Assembly: GCA_012184525.1 (NCBI GenBank)
Contig: WOFQ01000013.1
Span: 682,001-746,000 of the forward strand
DNA length: 64,000 nt
Reading direction: 5' to 3'
Origin: Xenoacremonium recifei
Taxonomy: Eukaryota; Ascomycota; Sordariomycetes; Hypocreales; Nectriaceae
In this document: positions 1-11,153 of the stretch, piece after piece
Position numbering within the stretch: the first letter of the stretch is position 1
Layout of the letters: each line of letters starts with the position of its first letter
Position numbers and translations under genes: made by a program
The notes under the pieces: generated by a model
Told to the model about the DNA's origin: nothing
Databases searched by the model: none
The model's input: only the letters and a program-made list of their open reading frames with translations

Positions 1-1834
1 GGGACACTATAGGATGGCGTGCATATTCGGAGGGAGGCAGTGCCAGCCCACGAACCCATGGAGCTTCTGGTCTGCTGCGAGACATTAGCTATGAGTCTGC
101 GCTTTTCCACACGTGGCGGGGGCCGTTGAGAATGGCGGCCCCGGAAGACGCCGAAAGCGAGTAAGAAGAGGCATGGAATATTCCAGTGGAAGACGGTCAT
201 GGGGACCGGTGGGTAAGTCTCTAGTCGGCTGGGCCGGGCTCTCGGGATTGGAGAGGGGGGGCATCGTGACGGGTATTTTCTTCCCTGTACGAAGTTAGTG
301 GGGAGAGCGAGAGCGAGGATGGAGGAGGATCGCCTCCCAATATGCAAATGCCGGGGGCACGGAGTCATCCGCGTTGTTGACGAATCCACCTGGAAATTTC
401 TGCATTTCTGACTCTTTCTTCGCGGCTGTGCGTACTTGTATGGACGAGGAGAGATCTTGCGATGAGGGCTGGGATCTTGAACTGGGATATTCTCCGCTCC
501 AGGGTTTCGAGGAGGGGCGTTGAGGCGGATGACGTCGGCGGGTCAGGGATGTACAGTAATTCCAGGCTCAGCAAGCTTCGAGCTTCAAGCTTTCCAACGA
601 CTCGGCTCGGGACGTTTGGATTCTACGGGATCTCGAGCTTGGGGCCCAACGGCTCGCCTGCTAAATCCAGGCCGGCGCAAACCTTCAGAGGTGTAGTCTG
701 GAGAATGCGAGGCCAACAGAGCGCGATCACGGGCATCCGAGGGTTGAAGGAGGGGCAGACGCTCACCCAGGATCTCGCCATCAGCAGTAGCAACCGCCAT
801 CACCACCATGTAATGCCCAGCTCTCGTCACCTTGTCTGCCTGGTCACAAGCGCGTGTATGTCTCTGCCTCTTGCAGCCCGTAGCGCCACATGATGCCCGC
901 CCGGGATGTCTGGCTGAGCCACCCCCCGCGGCGGCATGTGGGAAGACCCGACGATGATAGCGAGATGGTGCGCGGCCACAGCCTGAGACAGGCCTGGTCT
1001 GGAGTTTTTTTGCACTGCAGCAGCGCGTCAGTCGCCTGCGCATCAGTGGGTGGCCAAGGGAGGTGACTTGCTGGACTCGCAGACTCGCAGCGCAGAACAC
1101 GGGCAATGCCACCCTTCAGCGGTCGCCCTCATGCGGCCCAGCGTCAGGCCCGGCCGTGATTGGGGACTTGTCGCGCATTTGTGCCCGGTTTCAAGCCCAA
1201 GGAGCGGGCCTCTGCGGATCGTCATGAGCCTGGAGCCGTCAAATCAGGTCGGCATCGAGGCCGTTCCAGGTGCCGCCGTACCGCTATGGTTGCGCTCAGT
1301 CGGGTGGGAGTCGAGTCACAGAGATCTTGCCCCTGTCGCCGCCCGCGCTCGAAGCTTCCAAGCCACCGCAGCAGGCCCATCGGGGCCGCAATCGAGTATC
1401 GGGGATTCCAGTAGCTGCAAGTAGGTAAGAGGAGACATGGAGGAGCGTGTGAGGTGCTGATAATTGGATGCTAATGTAATGCGCAGTGCAAGTCAGTGCA
1501 GGGCAAGTGCAAGCCAGGACCCCGCTATCCGTCAGCGCACCTTCCCAGGGGTGGGACTGGACTGAATGCTCACCCCCCCCTCCCCTCCCCCTCTTTGACC
1601 AGCCATCCTGAATATCTCGCCGGCTCCTAAAAGTTACGACATTTCTCTTCCGTCATCCTCCTTGCTCCTCCATCTTTTGTCATTTCCGTCTCTTAATCAT
1701 CTCCTTTGGTTTGTTTTGCACAGCCAACGCGCTATACTATACCCTGTGTGTGAGCTTGAGCGTCTCATCCAGCATTCATATCTTATACGGTTTTATTCCC
1801 CAGCATCTGATCCCGGAGCGCTTGCACCCAAGCG
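1..1834. other. Intergenic region and promoter of the DUF3824 gene
   Basis: I see no convincing gene here. The open frames overlap each other on opposite strands, are arginine/serine-rich shadows of GC-rich DNA, and match no family I know. The last 250 bases before the ATG at 1835 become pyrimidine-rich (C-runs and CT tracts around 1563-1600 and 1660-1700), as expected for a fungal core promoter and 5' leader. Confidence 0.5.
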
Positions 1835-4800
1835 ATGGGTGACGTATACAAAGAGACCCGCGTATACCGCGAGCGGGGTGGCGACAGCTCCTCAGACGAC
1901 GAGGAACGCTACAAAAAGACGACGGTGAGGCGATACAAGGTGACGCCCAATAGGCAGGATCGCTATGAGCGCAGCGACTTTGACGATAGTCGATCGCGGG
2001 CCTCGCACTATGGCCGTTCGTCCGGCGATTTACTCGAGTCAGACCGTCGCTCATATGCTCCCGACCGTCCTCGTTCAGCCTTTGATTCGTACGGTGGTGA
2101 TCGCTCCCGCGCCAACTTCTACGAGACCGAGGTGATCGAGCGGGAGCGCGAACAGAACCCGCGAGATTCTAGGACCTACATTTACGAGAAGGAAGTTGAA
2201 CGGGACCGCGAACCTTCGTTCCGTGACAACGATCGGAACCGGATTGCCGTCTACGAGTCCAAGGAGGTTGAGCGTGACTGGGACCGACGATCCCATTTTG
2301 AACCGCAGGAAGACAATATGAAGATTGAGAAGCGGATTGAGCGCCGCGATGATGGCGACTACCGCGTTGAGAAGCGGGTCGAGGAACAGTTCGACGACCG
2401 TGACGGTTGTGAGGTTGAACGGTACCGCAAGGAGACCGAGTATTACGCTCCTGTCGACCCTCCACCAGTTCCCCCGCCGGTCATCATCCGCCAGCGGGCT
2501 CCCGAGCCGCAGAAGATCATTGTTCAGGAGGCTGCACCTCCACCTCCCGTCATTGTACCACAGCGAGAGCCAGGCATCGTGGTAGTCAGGGAGAAGGAAC
2601 AGGAGAACCGCGAGATGGTCAGGAGAGAACCTCGAGAGGAAGAGTATTACTACCGCCACGAACGACGGGATGTTGGTGGCCACCGGGGTGATCGAAACTA
2701 CGAGGTTGAACGATATGATCGCCGCCGTCGCGACTATGATTACTACAGTGACGACGACGACTACTACGTTCGTCGCACTGTCGTACGCCGCCGCGAGCGT
2801 AGCGAAAGCCCTGATCATCACCACAAACGCCATCTTGCCGAAGGCGCACTGGCCGGAGCTGGTGTGACCGCATTGATCAACAGCCGCCGGGACGAGTATG
2901 GCGACCTACCTGAGAACCGAGGCCGCAAGGTCCTCGCCGGAGCCGCCCTTGGCGCTCTTGGAACCGAAGCCCTCCGCAGGGCTCATAGCGCCTACGAGGA
3001 GCGCTGGGGTGACGATGACCGGTCGCCTGACCGACACTCCCGCCTCAAGAAGGGTCTGGGCATTGCCGCCGTTGCGCTCGCCGCTGCTGGAGCTGCCAAG
3101 TATTACCAGGCCAACAAGGTTGAGAAGGAGGAGGCTCATCGTGGTCGAAGCCGAAGACGTGACTACTACTCGAGCGACGAATACTCCCGCTCCCCTTCTC
3201 GCCGCAGCGGCCGCAGTCAAAAGAGTGGTCGCCATCGCAGCCTCTCTACTGCTGCCAAGGCAGCTGTAGGCACTATGGCGACAGCTGGTCTGGTGAAGCA
3301 TCTTCGAAACCGGTCCAAGTCGAAGAACCGATCTCGAAGCGGAAGCCGCAGCCGCAGCCGCTCTCGCAGCAAGTCTCGACTTCGAAAGGGTGCAGAACTT
3401 GCCGGCGCTGCCGCTGCTGCCGGAGTCGCCACCAAGTTATGGAAGGATCGAAAGAAGAAGAAGGAGGAAGATCGCAGAGATTACAGCAGCAGTGATGAAA
3501 GCGACTATCACGGGCGACGGGGCTCTCGCAGCAGAAGCCGAAGCCGAAGCAGGTCGAGGTCGATGGCCAGATCCACACGTTCAGATCTTGGGACTGATCC
3601 TGAGCTAGGCTTAGTTGAGTACGGCACCGATCCGCTACACACGGAGCCCCCCTATCCTGCGTCCCGGGGCTACGAAGATGAAGCGGAGGAAAGGCGACGC
3701 AGGCGGCGTAGGAGGCGTGACCGAGACCGCTCGAGGTCGGTCTCCGCGTCGGACACGGACAGGAAGAGGAGCAAGAGCAGGCTCAGGGACATGGCGGCTG
3801 CGGGTGCGGCAGCCATCGGAATCAAGGAGTATAAGGACAAGAAGGACAGAGAGAAGCGAGAACAGCGGTCGAGAGAGCGACAAATGGAACGTGAACGCGA
3901 TCGAGACCGTGACCGGGGCCGTGACCGAAGCCACGGAAGCCGCCATGGAAGCCGGTCGAGGGACCGGGATAGGAGAAGTGAGATTCTCTCTTGAGGTAAT
4001 GGAGACAGAGTGCTAACATCTCGCTAGCATATGACGAACAGCCCAGAGACGATCCGTACTTTGATACCCGTCGGCCGCATTCACCACCAACCGCATCTGG
4101 TGGTGCCTACTATCCCCCCTATCCCACAGGTGCAGCTCCAACGGGCGGCGGTTTTGCCCAGTATCCCAACCCTTCGGGCGAGTTTCATCAACCGTATGTC
4201 CCTGCTGATTACACCGGCTACCCCCCTCCACCACCACCGGGCCCTCCCCCAGGACCTCCAGGACCTCCTCCTCCGGGACCTCCAGGGCCACCCCCTGCCG
4301 GACCCCCCCCTGGTGGTCGCAACGCCCCAGACCATGTGAGTGATTCTACCCACAGCCTCTCCAGAAATGGACACGAAGAGGGTGCGTTCGGTCGTACTTG
4401 AAGGGCTTCGCTGGAGTTGGACAGAGACTGACGTTGAATAGATGGTCTAAAGCCTGATGTTCCACATCCTGCCAAGTCGGTGTCCTTTGGTCCGATGTCG
4501 CCAATGAGCTCGAGGACGATGGAAAAACACCGCCGGGAACAGGCTGAGCAGGCTGAAGCTCAGGCTAGGGAGCAGCAACAAAATGAGTCAACTGAAGGGG
4601 GATATTTCGATGGAGCGCTTGCTCCCTATGTTCCGGATCCTCGCCACCAGCGCTCATCTTCCGAACCGTCGCGGCGAGGAGGCTATCGTCGTCGATCGTC
4701 GGACTCGGACTCAGATTCAGACTCTGACGAGACAATTGTGTTGCCAGACCGGTTTGACGCCGGTGGACGGCCACTTGATAGGCGATCTGCGTCCGCTGGA

Positions 4801-5082
4801 CGTTGGACAAGTCGTCACGGCGATTTTGAGTACCGGCCTCGTCAACCAGGAGATTGGAATGTCAGGGGAGCGTGGCAAGTCGGCGGCACAGATCAAGAGA
4901 TGGTTGACCGCCTCGTGCGTAATGTTACAGGCGTTCTGGAGGGACGCCAGAATTGGATGGGCTTGTTGGGGGATTTCCTAGGACGACTACAAGATGGACC
5001 CGGACATCGACGCCTCGAAGATGAACATGATGACCACGACGATGGAGGAAGACAACGAAAGTATAGGAGGCATGGGCGATGA
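1835..5082 (+). CDS. DUF3824-family RS/proline-rich protein, 3 exons
   Basis: Exons 1835-3977, 4028-4381 and 4442-5082 join to 1045 aa. The first intron is GTGAGA...CTAG with a TGCTAAC branch site, and the second is GTGCGT...ATAG. Residues 1-320 are charged and rich in R, E and Y. Residues about 330-660 carry repeated Ala/Gly-rich hydrophobic segments, each framed by RS stretches (such as LAGAALGALGTEAL), the arrangement seen in the fungal DUF3824 family. SRSRSRS runs near residues 505 and 570 resemble SR-protein domains. Exon 2 encodes a proline-glycine tract (PPGPPPGPPGPP) and the C terminus is acidic. The function is unknown; the RS runs hint at RNA or nuclear association, which is inference only. 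The first exon alone would end at 3994, but splicing keeps the frame open to 5082. Confidence 0.85.
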
Positions 5083-5364
5083 TGATTTACGACCTGAGAT
5101 TTCTTTTGCACTTGGATTCTGTAATACTGTGTGTTTGGATGGTCTGCTCGTGGAACTTTCTTTTTTTTTCTTGAAATATCTATCTACTTACGATCAATGA
5201 GCTAATGACGATATATCTGACGGCCGATATAGAAATATCATGATTTCGTTACGACCTCCAGAACTAATCGCCAAAGAGTGAACGTGCCCTAGAGACACTA
5301 ATACCAAATTCCCAGAAAACAGCATCTCTCAAACCCTCGAGAGCATTGTAGCTTCTAAGCCATC

Positions 5365-5643
5365 TTACTTCTTGGGCTTGGAATCTTCGTCCTCGACATC
5401 CTCAACCGAGGGAGGCTGGTATCCGGCGCCGGGCTTGGCATCCTTCTTACCACCCTTGTCGTCCTTCTTCTTGGGATCCTTCTTGGCCTCCTCCTCGTCG
5501 TCGGTGATGACGCTGGGGGTAGGAGGCTTTGGTTTATCGCCTTTCTTCTTGTCGTCGTCGCCGCCAAGCTGGGGAGTCGGCTTTGGCTTGGGCTTTGCTG
5601 GAATAATGTCCTGGACTTCACGAAGATTCTCAGTGTACGACAT
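5365..5643 (-). CDS. Small lysine/proline-rich hypothetical protein (92 aa)
   Basis: A single exon encodes 92 residues, starting MSYTENLREVQDI and then almost wholly Lys, Pro, Asp and Glu. It has no signal peptide, membrane segment or known domain, and is probably disordered. The ATG at 5643 is chosen over a longer upstream frame because a TATAAATT box lies about 110 bases upstream (5753-5760) and the leader between them is a CA-rich, G-poor 5' UTR typical of well-expressed fungal genes. I do not recognise the family. It could be a stress- or stationary-phase-induced small protein, but nothing in the sequence proves it. Confidence 0.6.
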   Translation of the reverse strand: MSYTENLREVQDIIPAKPKPKPTPQLGGDDDKKKGDKPKPPTPSVITDDEEEAKKDPKKKDDKGGKKDAKPGAGYQPPSVEDVEDEDSKPKK

Positions 5644-5752
5644 CTTGATTGTTTGGAATTGTAGGATTGTTGTTTGTGTTGTGTTGTTGTGTTGTTCTGT
5701 GTGTTGTGTTTGGAAAGAAGGAAAAGGGGTAGGGAGGCCGGGGGAAGGGGGG

Positions 5753-5760
5753 AATTTATA
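5753..5760 (-). promoter_or_regulatory. TATA box of the small Lys-rich gene
   Basis: TATAAATT read on the minus strand, about 110 bases before the ATG at 5643, followed by a CA/AC-rich leader. Confidence 0.5.
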
Positions 5761-6178
5761 CTTATCGCGAACCTGTTGATCACGGACTTCGAACGGTGTT
5801 GATGATGGCATACGTGGCATGTAGTGCGTGGTTTTCAAGATCTTTTGATCTTTTGATTTGTAAGTTTGGGTTGGATTGGAGTATACTTCGAGGTGGTTAA
5901 CTGGCAAGGGCGCATCTTGGACGACGACGTTGGCTGCTGACGTTCCAGTGAATGAGTGTCGCATTCATACATTCGGCGTGTCCCCGTACCTCACTGATTA
6001 TGAGACAACATCGAGGATACAGAAAGCGCCTGTTGAACAACCATGGTAGATTTCTGTACTTGACATCAGATCAAATTCTTACAAGGTACCTTACATTGCT
6101 TGTGATTCACAGCCCAAACCCAACAGTGATATCTTGATAATATATAGACTTCGCCCGGAACAACGCCTCACCAACACC
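5761..6178. other. Intergenic, no gene seen
   Basis: This is the upstream region of the small Lys-rich gene and the 3' flank of the DnaJ gene. It holds no frame with protein-like content. Confidence 0.4.
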
Positions 6179-7551
6179 TCATAGCTCATCCCGCATGCTC
6201 ATATGCTCACTGCTGCTAGGATCGGGCCGCCCGCTATCCTTCTGTAGGTCAATGCCCGACTTCACCCGCCACTTCTCCCACAAGTCAAAGAACTCGGTCT
6301 CCATTTGAGGGTCCATCTTGTCGGGAATCACCACCGAGTACTCGACATATAGGTTACCGTACTCCGTCTTGTGGTAGACACTGTCGCCGTCCTCGTGCCA
6401 CTTAGGCATGCCCTCGCCAACAATGGTGTCGACGTGACCGTTCTGCACAACCTGTCCGCGAGCCCGGCCCAGCCGTACCATGTGGGCGTCCAGGTGTGTC
6501 AAGTTGCGTGTCCAGCCACCCATCCAAGCCTCGCGCAGTGACAGCACCTCGGTCCAATACAGATCATCCCCCTTGCGGCGGAAGAAGACGCCATCCACGC
6601 GGTCTGGGTTGTCCGAGTCCAGTGAAGGTGCCTTCTCCGCCAACGTCACAAGCAGATCGCCAGCAACCCAATCGGGGCTCGCGTCGGCCTCGTTCTCGTA
6701 CACGACCTTGCCGTCACGGGGCGCACCGCGCTCAATGTTGAGTGTCAGTGTCGCTGGCTTCTTCTCGACACGCGCGCCGTTGCAATGCGGGCAGCGGTGC
6801 TTGACCGTCTTGCCCAGACCGCCGCAGGCATCGCATCGCATCTGCATCTGCTGGTACATGCCCGGCGCCAATTGCTGCTTGACGATGCGCACACCATGGC
6901 CGTTGCAGGTGCGGCACGTGTCGACCTTGCCGTCAGCGCTGCCTGTGCCCTCGCAGTGCTCGCAGATGTGCTGCTTCGTCCAAGTGAACTCGGTCGTGGC
7001 GCCATTGTAGAAGTCGCGCAGCGCTATCTCGACACGGATCTCGTTATTGTGCCCGCGGGGCTCGCCAGCGCCGCGGCCGAAGTGTCCATGACCGCCGAAG
7101 AAGCGGCCGAAGAGGTCGAAGGGGTCGTGGCCGCCTTGGTGCTGGCCGCTGCCGCTTCGGTGGGCTTGGACGGCGTCGTAGCCGCGCGAATCGTAGATAC
7201 GTCGGGTTTCGGCGTCGCTGAGGATTTCGTATGCGTCCGAGACTTCGACGAACTTGTCATGTGCGGTATCGTCACCCCTGGGAGAGGGAGGTGTCAGTGG
7301 GAGAGTGGCAGATCACGGATGGAGGGGCATACGGGTTCTTATCCGGGTGAAACTTCTTGGAAAGTCTTCTATAAGCTGACTTGAGCTCCTTGTCAGAAGC
7401 ACTCTTGCCAACGTCGAGAATCTAAAGACGGTCAGTTTCGAGCAAGAAAAGGAACTCCTGGAGAGGTGCTGACCTTGTAGAGGTCCTTGGCGCAAAGCAC
7501 CAGCTGGAGCAGGGCCAGCAGGACGAGGAACGACGCTCTGTAGAACAGCAT
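6179..7551 (-). CDS. SCJ1: ER-lumenal DnaJ (Hsp40) co-chaperone, Scj1/ERdj3 type
   Basis: Exons (minus) 7474-7551, 7333-7421 and 6179-7277 join to 421 aa. A signal peptide (MLFYRASFLVLLALLQLVLC) leads directly into a J domain with the HPD triad (FHPDKNP) that stimulates Hsp70 ATPase. A Gly/Phe/His-rich linker follows (GGHDPFDLFGRFFGG), then four CxxCxGx(G/R) zinc motifs (CEHCEGTG, CRTCNGHG, CDACGGLG, CPHCNGAR) and the substrate-binding C-terminal domains. The last four residues, RDEL, are an H/KDEL-like ER retrieval signal, which together with the signal peptide places it in the ER lumen as partner of Kar2/BiP. It is divergently arranged with the splicing helicase gene, sharing about 450 bases of promoter. 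Confidence 0.93.
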
Positions 7552-8003
7552 TGCGATGTGGTTTGCCCATAGAAAAATGTGTGTATAATACAAACGAGAT
7601 GATGACAGATCAGCAAAGAACGCCTTCCACGAATGCCGGCCCCGGGCCCTTTTTGTTGTGCAGAAGAGAACAAAGAAACTGGCTGAGGCGTTCGTCTGAT
7701 AGCTGAGAAACCACCAGCGTGTTAACATTGTCTCTGCATTCAATACCCGATTAGGCACTCCACGCTTATCGGTGGGTCTCATGGTTTCTGCTTGCTTATC
7801 TACGAGCAACGATTGGTTGGCCGGATCATTCGTCGGATTATTTCTCTAAATTTATGGGAAGACGTCAGGCCGGCATTAGAGTTCCATGGCAGCTGAAATA
7901 CCTAGGCAGCTCCCTCAAACGACTGTTTGCGACTCCTCTCGTCGCCTCTCTTCGGACGACATCCAATATTTGGCCGCCACGGTCTTCATTTGAGTCGCCC
8001 ACC
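7552..8003. other. Shared promoter between the DnaJ and helicase genes
   Basis: Divergent intergenic space. The right part (7854-8003) is open in frame with the helicase and begins with an ATG, so an N-terminally extended helicase is possible. I treat it as 5' leader because the extension looks unlike the RS-rich start of the helicase. Confidence 0.4.
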
Positions 8004-11000
8004 ATGAGTTCCAAGAAGTATGCATTTCTCCCCATGGAGGAGGACGAGGTGGGCCCTCAAAAGGTGGCCAAGGAGAAGAAGCACAAGCGCCGGCACCGCG
8101 ACCGCGACGAGAAGTCTTCCTCTCGACATTCACGCTCGCGGCGCGATCGAAGTCGCTCGAGATCGGCGGAACGAGTTTCATCGAGACATGACCGGCCGAA
8201 GCAATACCGACGCCGCGATGAGAGGGACGACTTCGATGATCGGTGGGGGGATGAGGAACCGCCCTCCGATGGGCCTGAGGAGGAGGACGAGCCCGAGTTC
8301 GAAGAGTCGGCCAGCAAGCGGGTAAAGCTGAGCCACGACGACCCAAAAGAGGAAGAGCTGTCGGATGGTGCTAGAGAAGAGTTGGAGATGCGGAAGGATA
8401 TCGAGGAGAGAGAAGCGTTCGCTAAGCGTCTAAAGGGAAGAGATGAAGGCAAGTCGAAGAAAAATCAGGTGGATGGCGAAACCCTGGCAAGGAGGAGACT
8501 TGGTGACGATATCGAGGCAAGAAACAAAGCACTTCCAGATATGCGCGAGAGATCACGACAGGAATACCTCAAGAAGCGAGAGGCCGAGCGCCTTGCGCTT
8601 TTGCGAAAACAAGTCGCTGAAGAAACGGCCGAACTGCAAAGTGGAGTGCGACTATCAGAGAGGGAGAAGGCTGAGTTTGCGAAGAACCGGGAAGTCCTTC
8701 GTCTGGCCGAGGAAAGACTCAAGATTGACGACCATCGCGATGGCTACATGATGCCCGAGGACTACATCACAGAGAAGGGTAAGCTGGACCGGAAAAAGAA
8801 GGAAGAAGCGCTGTACAAGCGCTATGTTGAGAAAGACGAATACGGGCAGGAAAAGTTCACCACGGAACACGAAGAGTGGGAGAAGGAGCAGGCTACGAAA
8901 GCGAAGGCTCAAATTCAGCGAGCTGAGCTGGAGAATAACGACTACGACTACGTTCTGGATGACACGCAGTACATCCAATGGAATCTTGACTCGAGGATGC
9001 CGGGCGAAGATATGAATAAGACGAAGGAACAGAAGTTCTTGGAGGCGCAGATCGAGGCTGCCGAGAAAAAGGCGCTCTCGATCCAAGAAACAAGAAAGAG
9101 CCTGCCGATTTACCAGTACCGGGACGAGTTTCTAGCCGCCCTGGAGCAATATCAGGTGCTCGTCATTGTCGGAGAAACGGGTAGTGGAAAGACCACCCAG
9201 CTGCCCCAGTATCTTCACGAAGCGGGCTATACGAAGAACGGCATGAAGGTTGGATGCACACAGCCGCGCCGAGTTGCGGCTATGAGTGTGGCGGCTCGTG
9301 TTGCCGAGGAAGTTGGCGTCAAGGTTGGTAATGAAGTCGGCTATACGATCCGATTTGAGGACTGCACCAGCGACAAGACCGTTCTGAAGTACATGACCGA
9401 CGGCATGTTGCTACGAGAGTTCATGACTGAGCCGGATTTGGCTGGATATTCAGCTCTTATGATTGATGAGGCTCACGAGAGAACTGTGCATACTGATATC
9501 CTGTTGGCGCTGGTGAAGGACCTTGCACGGGAACGACCTGAGCTGAAGCTTCTGATTTCGTCTGCCACCATGAATGCAGAGAAGTTTGCTTCCTATTTTG
9601 ACGACGCACCCATCTTCAACATCCCTGGCCGACGGTATCCTGTGGATATCTATTATACACCTGCGCCAGAGGCGAACTACCTCGCTGCCGCCATCACGAC
9701 CACTTTCCAAATACATACGACACAAGGGAAGGGAGATATCTTGATATTCTTAACAGGCCAAGATGAGATCGAGGCCGCAGAGCAAGAGATCACCGAGACT
9801 GCAAAGAAGCTGGGCAATCGTATCAAGGAGCTCGTCATCTGTCCTATCTACGCCAATCTACCATCTGAGCTCCAGTCCAAGATCTTCGAGCCCACCCCTG
9901 AAGGCGCCCGAAAGGTTGTCCTTGCGACCAACATTGCGGAGACGAGTCTGACAATCGACGGCATCGTTTTCGTCATTGACCCTGGCTACGTCAAAGAAAA
10001 CGTGTATAACCCTGCGACGGGCATGTCCAACTTGGTTGTTGTGCCATGCTCAAGAGCCTCGGCTAACCAACGGAGCGGACGAGCTGGGCGAGTAGGACCT
10101 GGAAAGTGTTTCCGGCTGTACACGAAGTTCGCTTACATGAACGAGATGGATGAGTCGACGACGCCCGAGATCCAACGCACTAACCTAAACGGCGTGATGC
10201 TGCAATTGAAGTCTTTGGGAATCAACGAACTGCTCGACTTCGAGTTTATGGATCCTCCCCCGACCGAGGCCCTCATCGGCGCGTTGAACCAGCTCTTTGC
10301 GCTCCAAGCCCTCAATCACAAAGGCGAGCTTACAAAGCTGGGCCGTCAGATGGCCGAGTTTCCCACGGATCCCATGCTTGCCAAAGCTGTTCTAGCTGCG
10401 GACAAAGAGGGTTGCGTGGAAGAAGTGTTGTCCATCGTCTCGATGCTGGGTGAAGCGTCAGCCTTGTTCTTCCGACCGAAGGACAAGAAGATCCACGCCG
10501 ACAGCGCTCGCAACCGGTTTACGGTGAAGGACGGCGGAGACCACATCACGCTGCTGAACGTCTGGAACCAGTGGGTGGACAGCGACTTCTCGCCCATCTG
10601 GGCCCGTGAGAACTTCCTCCAGCAGCGCTCTCTCACCCGCGCGCGCGACGTCCGCGACCAACTCGCCAAGCTCTGCGAGCGCGTCGAAGTCACGCCCTCG
10701 ACCTGCGGCGCCGCCAACCTGCCGCCCATCAAGCGCGCCATCACGGCGGGTTTCTTCCCCAACGCGGCACGCCTCCAGCGGAGCGGCGATAACTACCGCA
10801 CAGTGAAGAATAACACCACGGTCTGGATTCACCCTAGCAGTGTGCTTGCGGCTGTGGATCCGCCCGAGAAGATGGTTGTGTATTTTGAGCTGGTGCAGAC
10901 GACGAAGGAGTATATGCGCAGTGTGATGCCTATTGAGCCGCGGTGGTTGGCGGAGCTGGCGCCGCATTTTCATAAGAAGAAGGACATTGAGGCGTTGGAG

Positions 11001-11027
11001 GAGAAGAAGATGCCGAAGCAGAGGTGA
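8004..11027 (+). CDS. PRP2: DEAH-box spliceosomal RNA helicase, Prp2/DHX16 type
   Basis: An intronless frame of 1007 aa from ATG 8004 (MSSKKYAFLPMEEDE). The N-terminal 370 residues are RS- and Glu/Lys-rich. The helicase core shows motif I GETGSGKT (about residue 390), DEAH (about 487), SAT (about 518), TNIAETSLTIDG and QRSGRAGR (about 688). The HA2/OB-fold region follows, and the protein ends EEKKMPKQR. The N-terminal block with RRLGDDIEARNKALPDMRER and the overall length fit Prp2 (fission yeast Cdc28, human DHX16), the ATPase that remodels the activated spliceosome before the first step of splicing. Prp16, Prp22 and Prp43 have different N-terminal regions. An in-frame ATG at 7854 would add 50 residues; I prefer 8004, which has an ACC immediately before the ATG. 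Confidence 0.92.
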   Translation: MSSKKYAFLPMEEDEVGPQKVAKEKKHKRRHRDRDEKSSSRHSRSRRDRSRSRSAERVSSRHDRPKQYRRRDERDDFDDRWGDEEPPSDGPEEEDEPEFEESASKRVKLSHDDPKEEELSDGAREELEMRKDIEEREAFAKRLKGRDEGKSKKNQVDGETLARRRLGDDIEARNKALPDMRERSRQEYLKKREAERLALLRKQVAEETAELQSGVRLSEREKAEFAKNREVLRLAEERLKIDDHRDGYMMPEDYITEKGKLDRKKKEEALYKRYVEKDEYGQEKFTTEHEEWEKEQATKAKAQIQRAELENNDYDYVLDDTQYIQWNLDSRMPGEDMNKTKEQKFLEAQIEAAEKKALSIQETRKSLPIYQYRDEFLAALEQYQVLVIVGETGSGKTTQLPQYLHEAGYTKNGMKVGCTQPRRVAAMSVAARVAEEVGVKVGNEVGYTIRFEDCTSDKTVLKYMTDGMLLREFMTEPDLAGYSALMIDEAHERTVHTDILLALVKDLARERPELKLLISSATMNAEKFASYFDDAPIFNIPGRRYPVDIYYTPAPEANYLAAAITTTFQIHTTQGKGDILIFLTGQDEIEAAEQEITETAKKLGNRIKELVICPIYANLPSELQSKIFEPTPEGARKVVLATNIAETSLTIDGIVFVIDPGYVKENVYNPATGMSNLVVVPCSRASANQRSGRAGRVGPGKCFRLYTKFAYMNEMDESTTPEIQRTNLNGVMLQLKSLGINELLDFEFMDPPPTEALIGALNQLFALQALNHKGELTKLGRQMAEFPTDPMLAKAVLAADKEGCVEEVLSIVSMLGEASALFFRPKDKKIHADSARNRFTVKDGGDHITLLNVWNQWVDSDFSPIWARENFLQQRSLTRARDVRDQLAKLCERVEVTPSTCGAANLPPIKRAITAGFFPNAARLQRSGDNYRTVKNNTTVWIHPSSVLAAVDPPEKMVVYFELVQTTKEYMRSVMPIEPRWLAELAPHFHKKKDIEALEEKKMPKQR

Positions 11028-11153
11028 TTATGATTGGGTCCTATATTATTTGTATATGTACAATTAAAATACACAGGTGACAGCGCCTTGTTTACAACAC
11101 CGAGTTTCGCATATGCCTGCGATCATATTACAGAATTAATTCCCCGCCCCCTA

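Noticed and set aside
585..1112. 175-codon minus-strand frame in the left intergenic region
   Set aside because: Arg/Ser/Cys-rich with overlapping open frames on both strands; no domain, no promoter or splice evidence.
2075..2833. 252-codon hydrophobic-looking minus-strand frame
   Set aside because: It is the antisense shadow of the charged, RD/RE-rich first exon of the DUF3824 gene.
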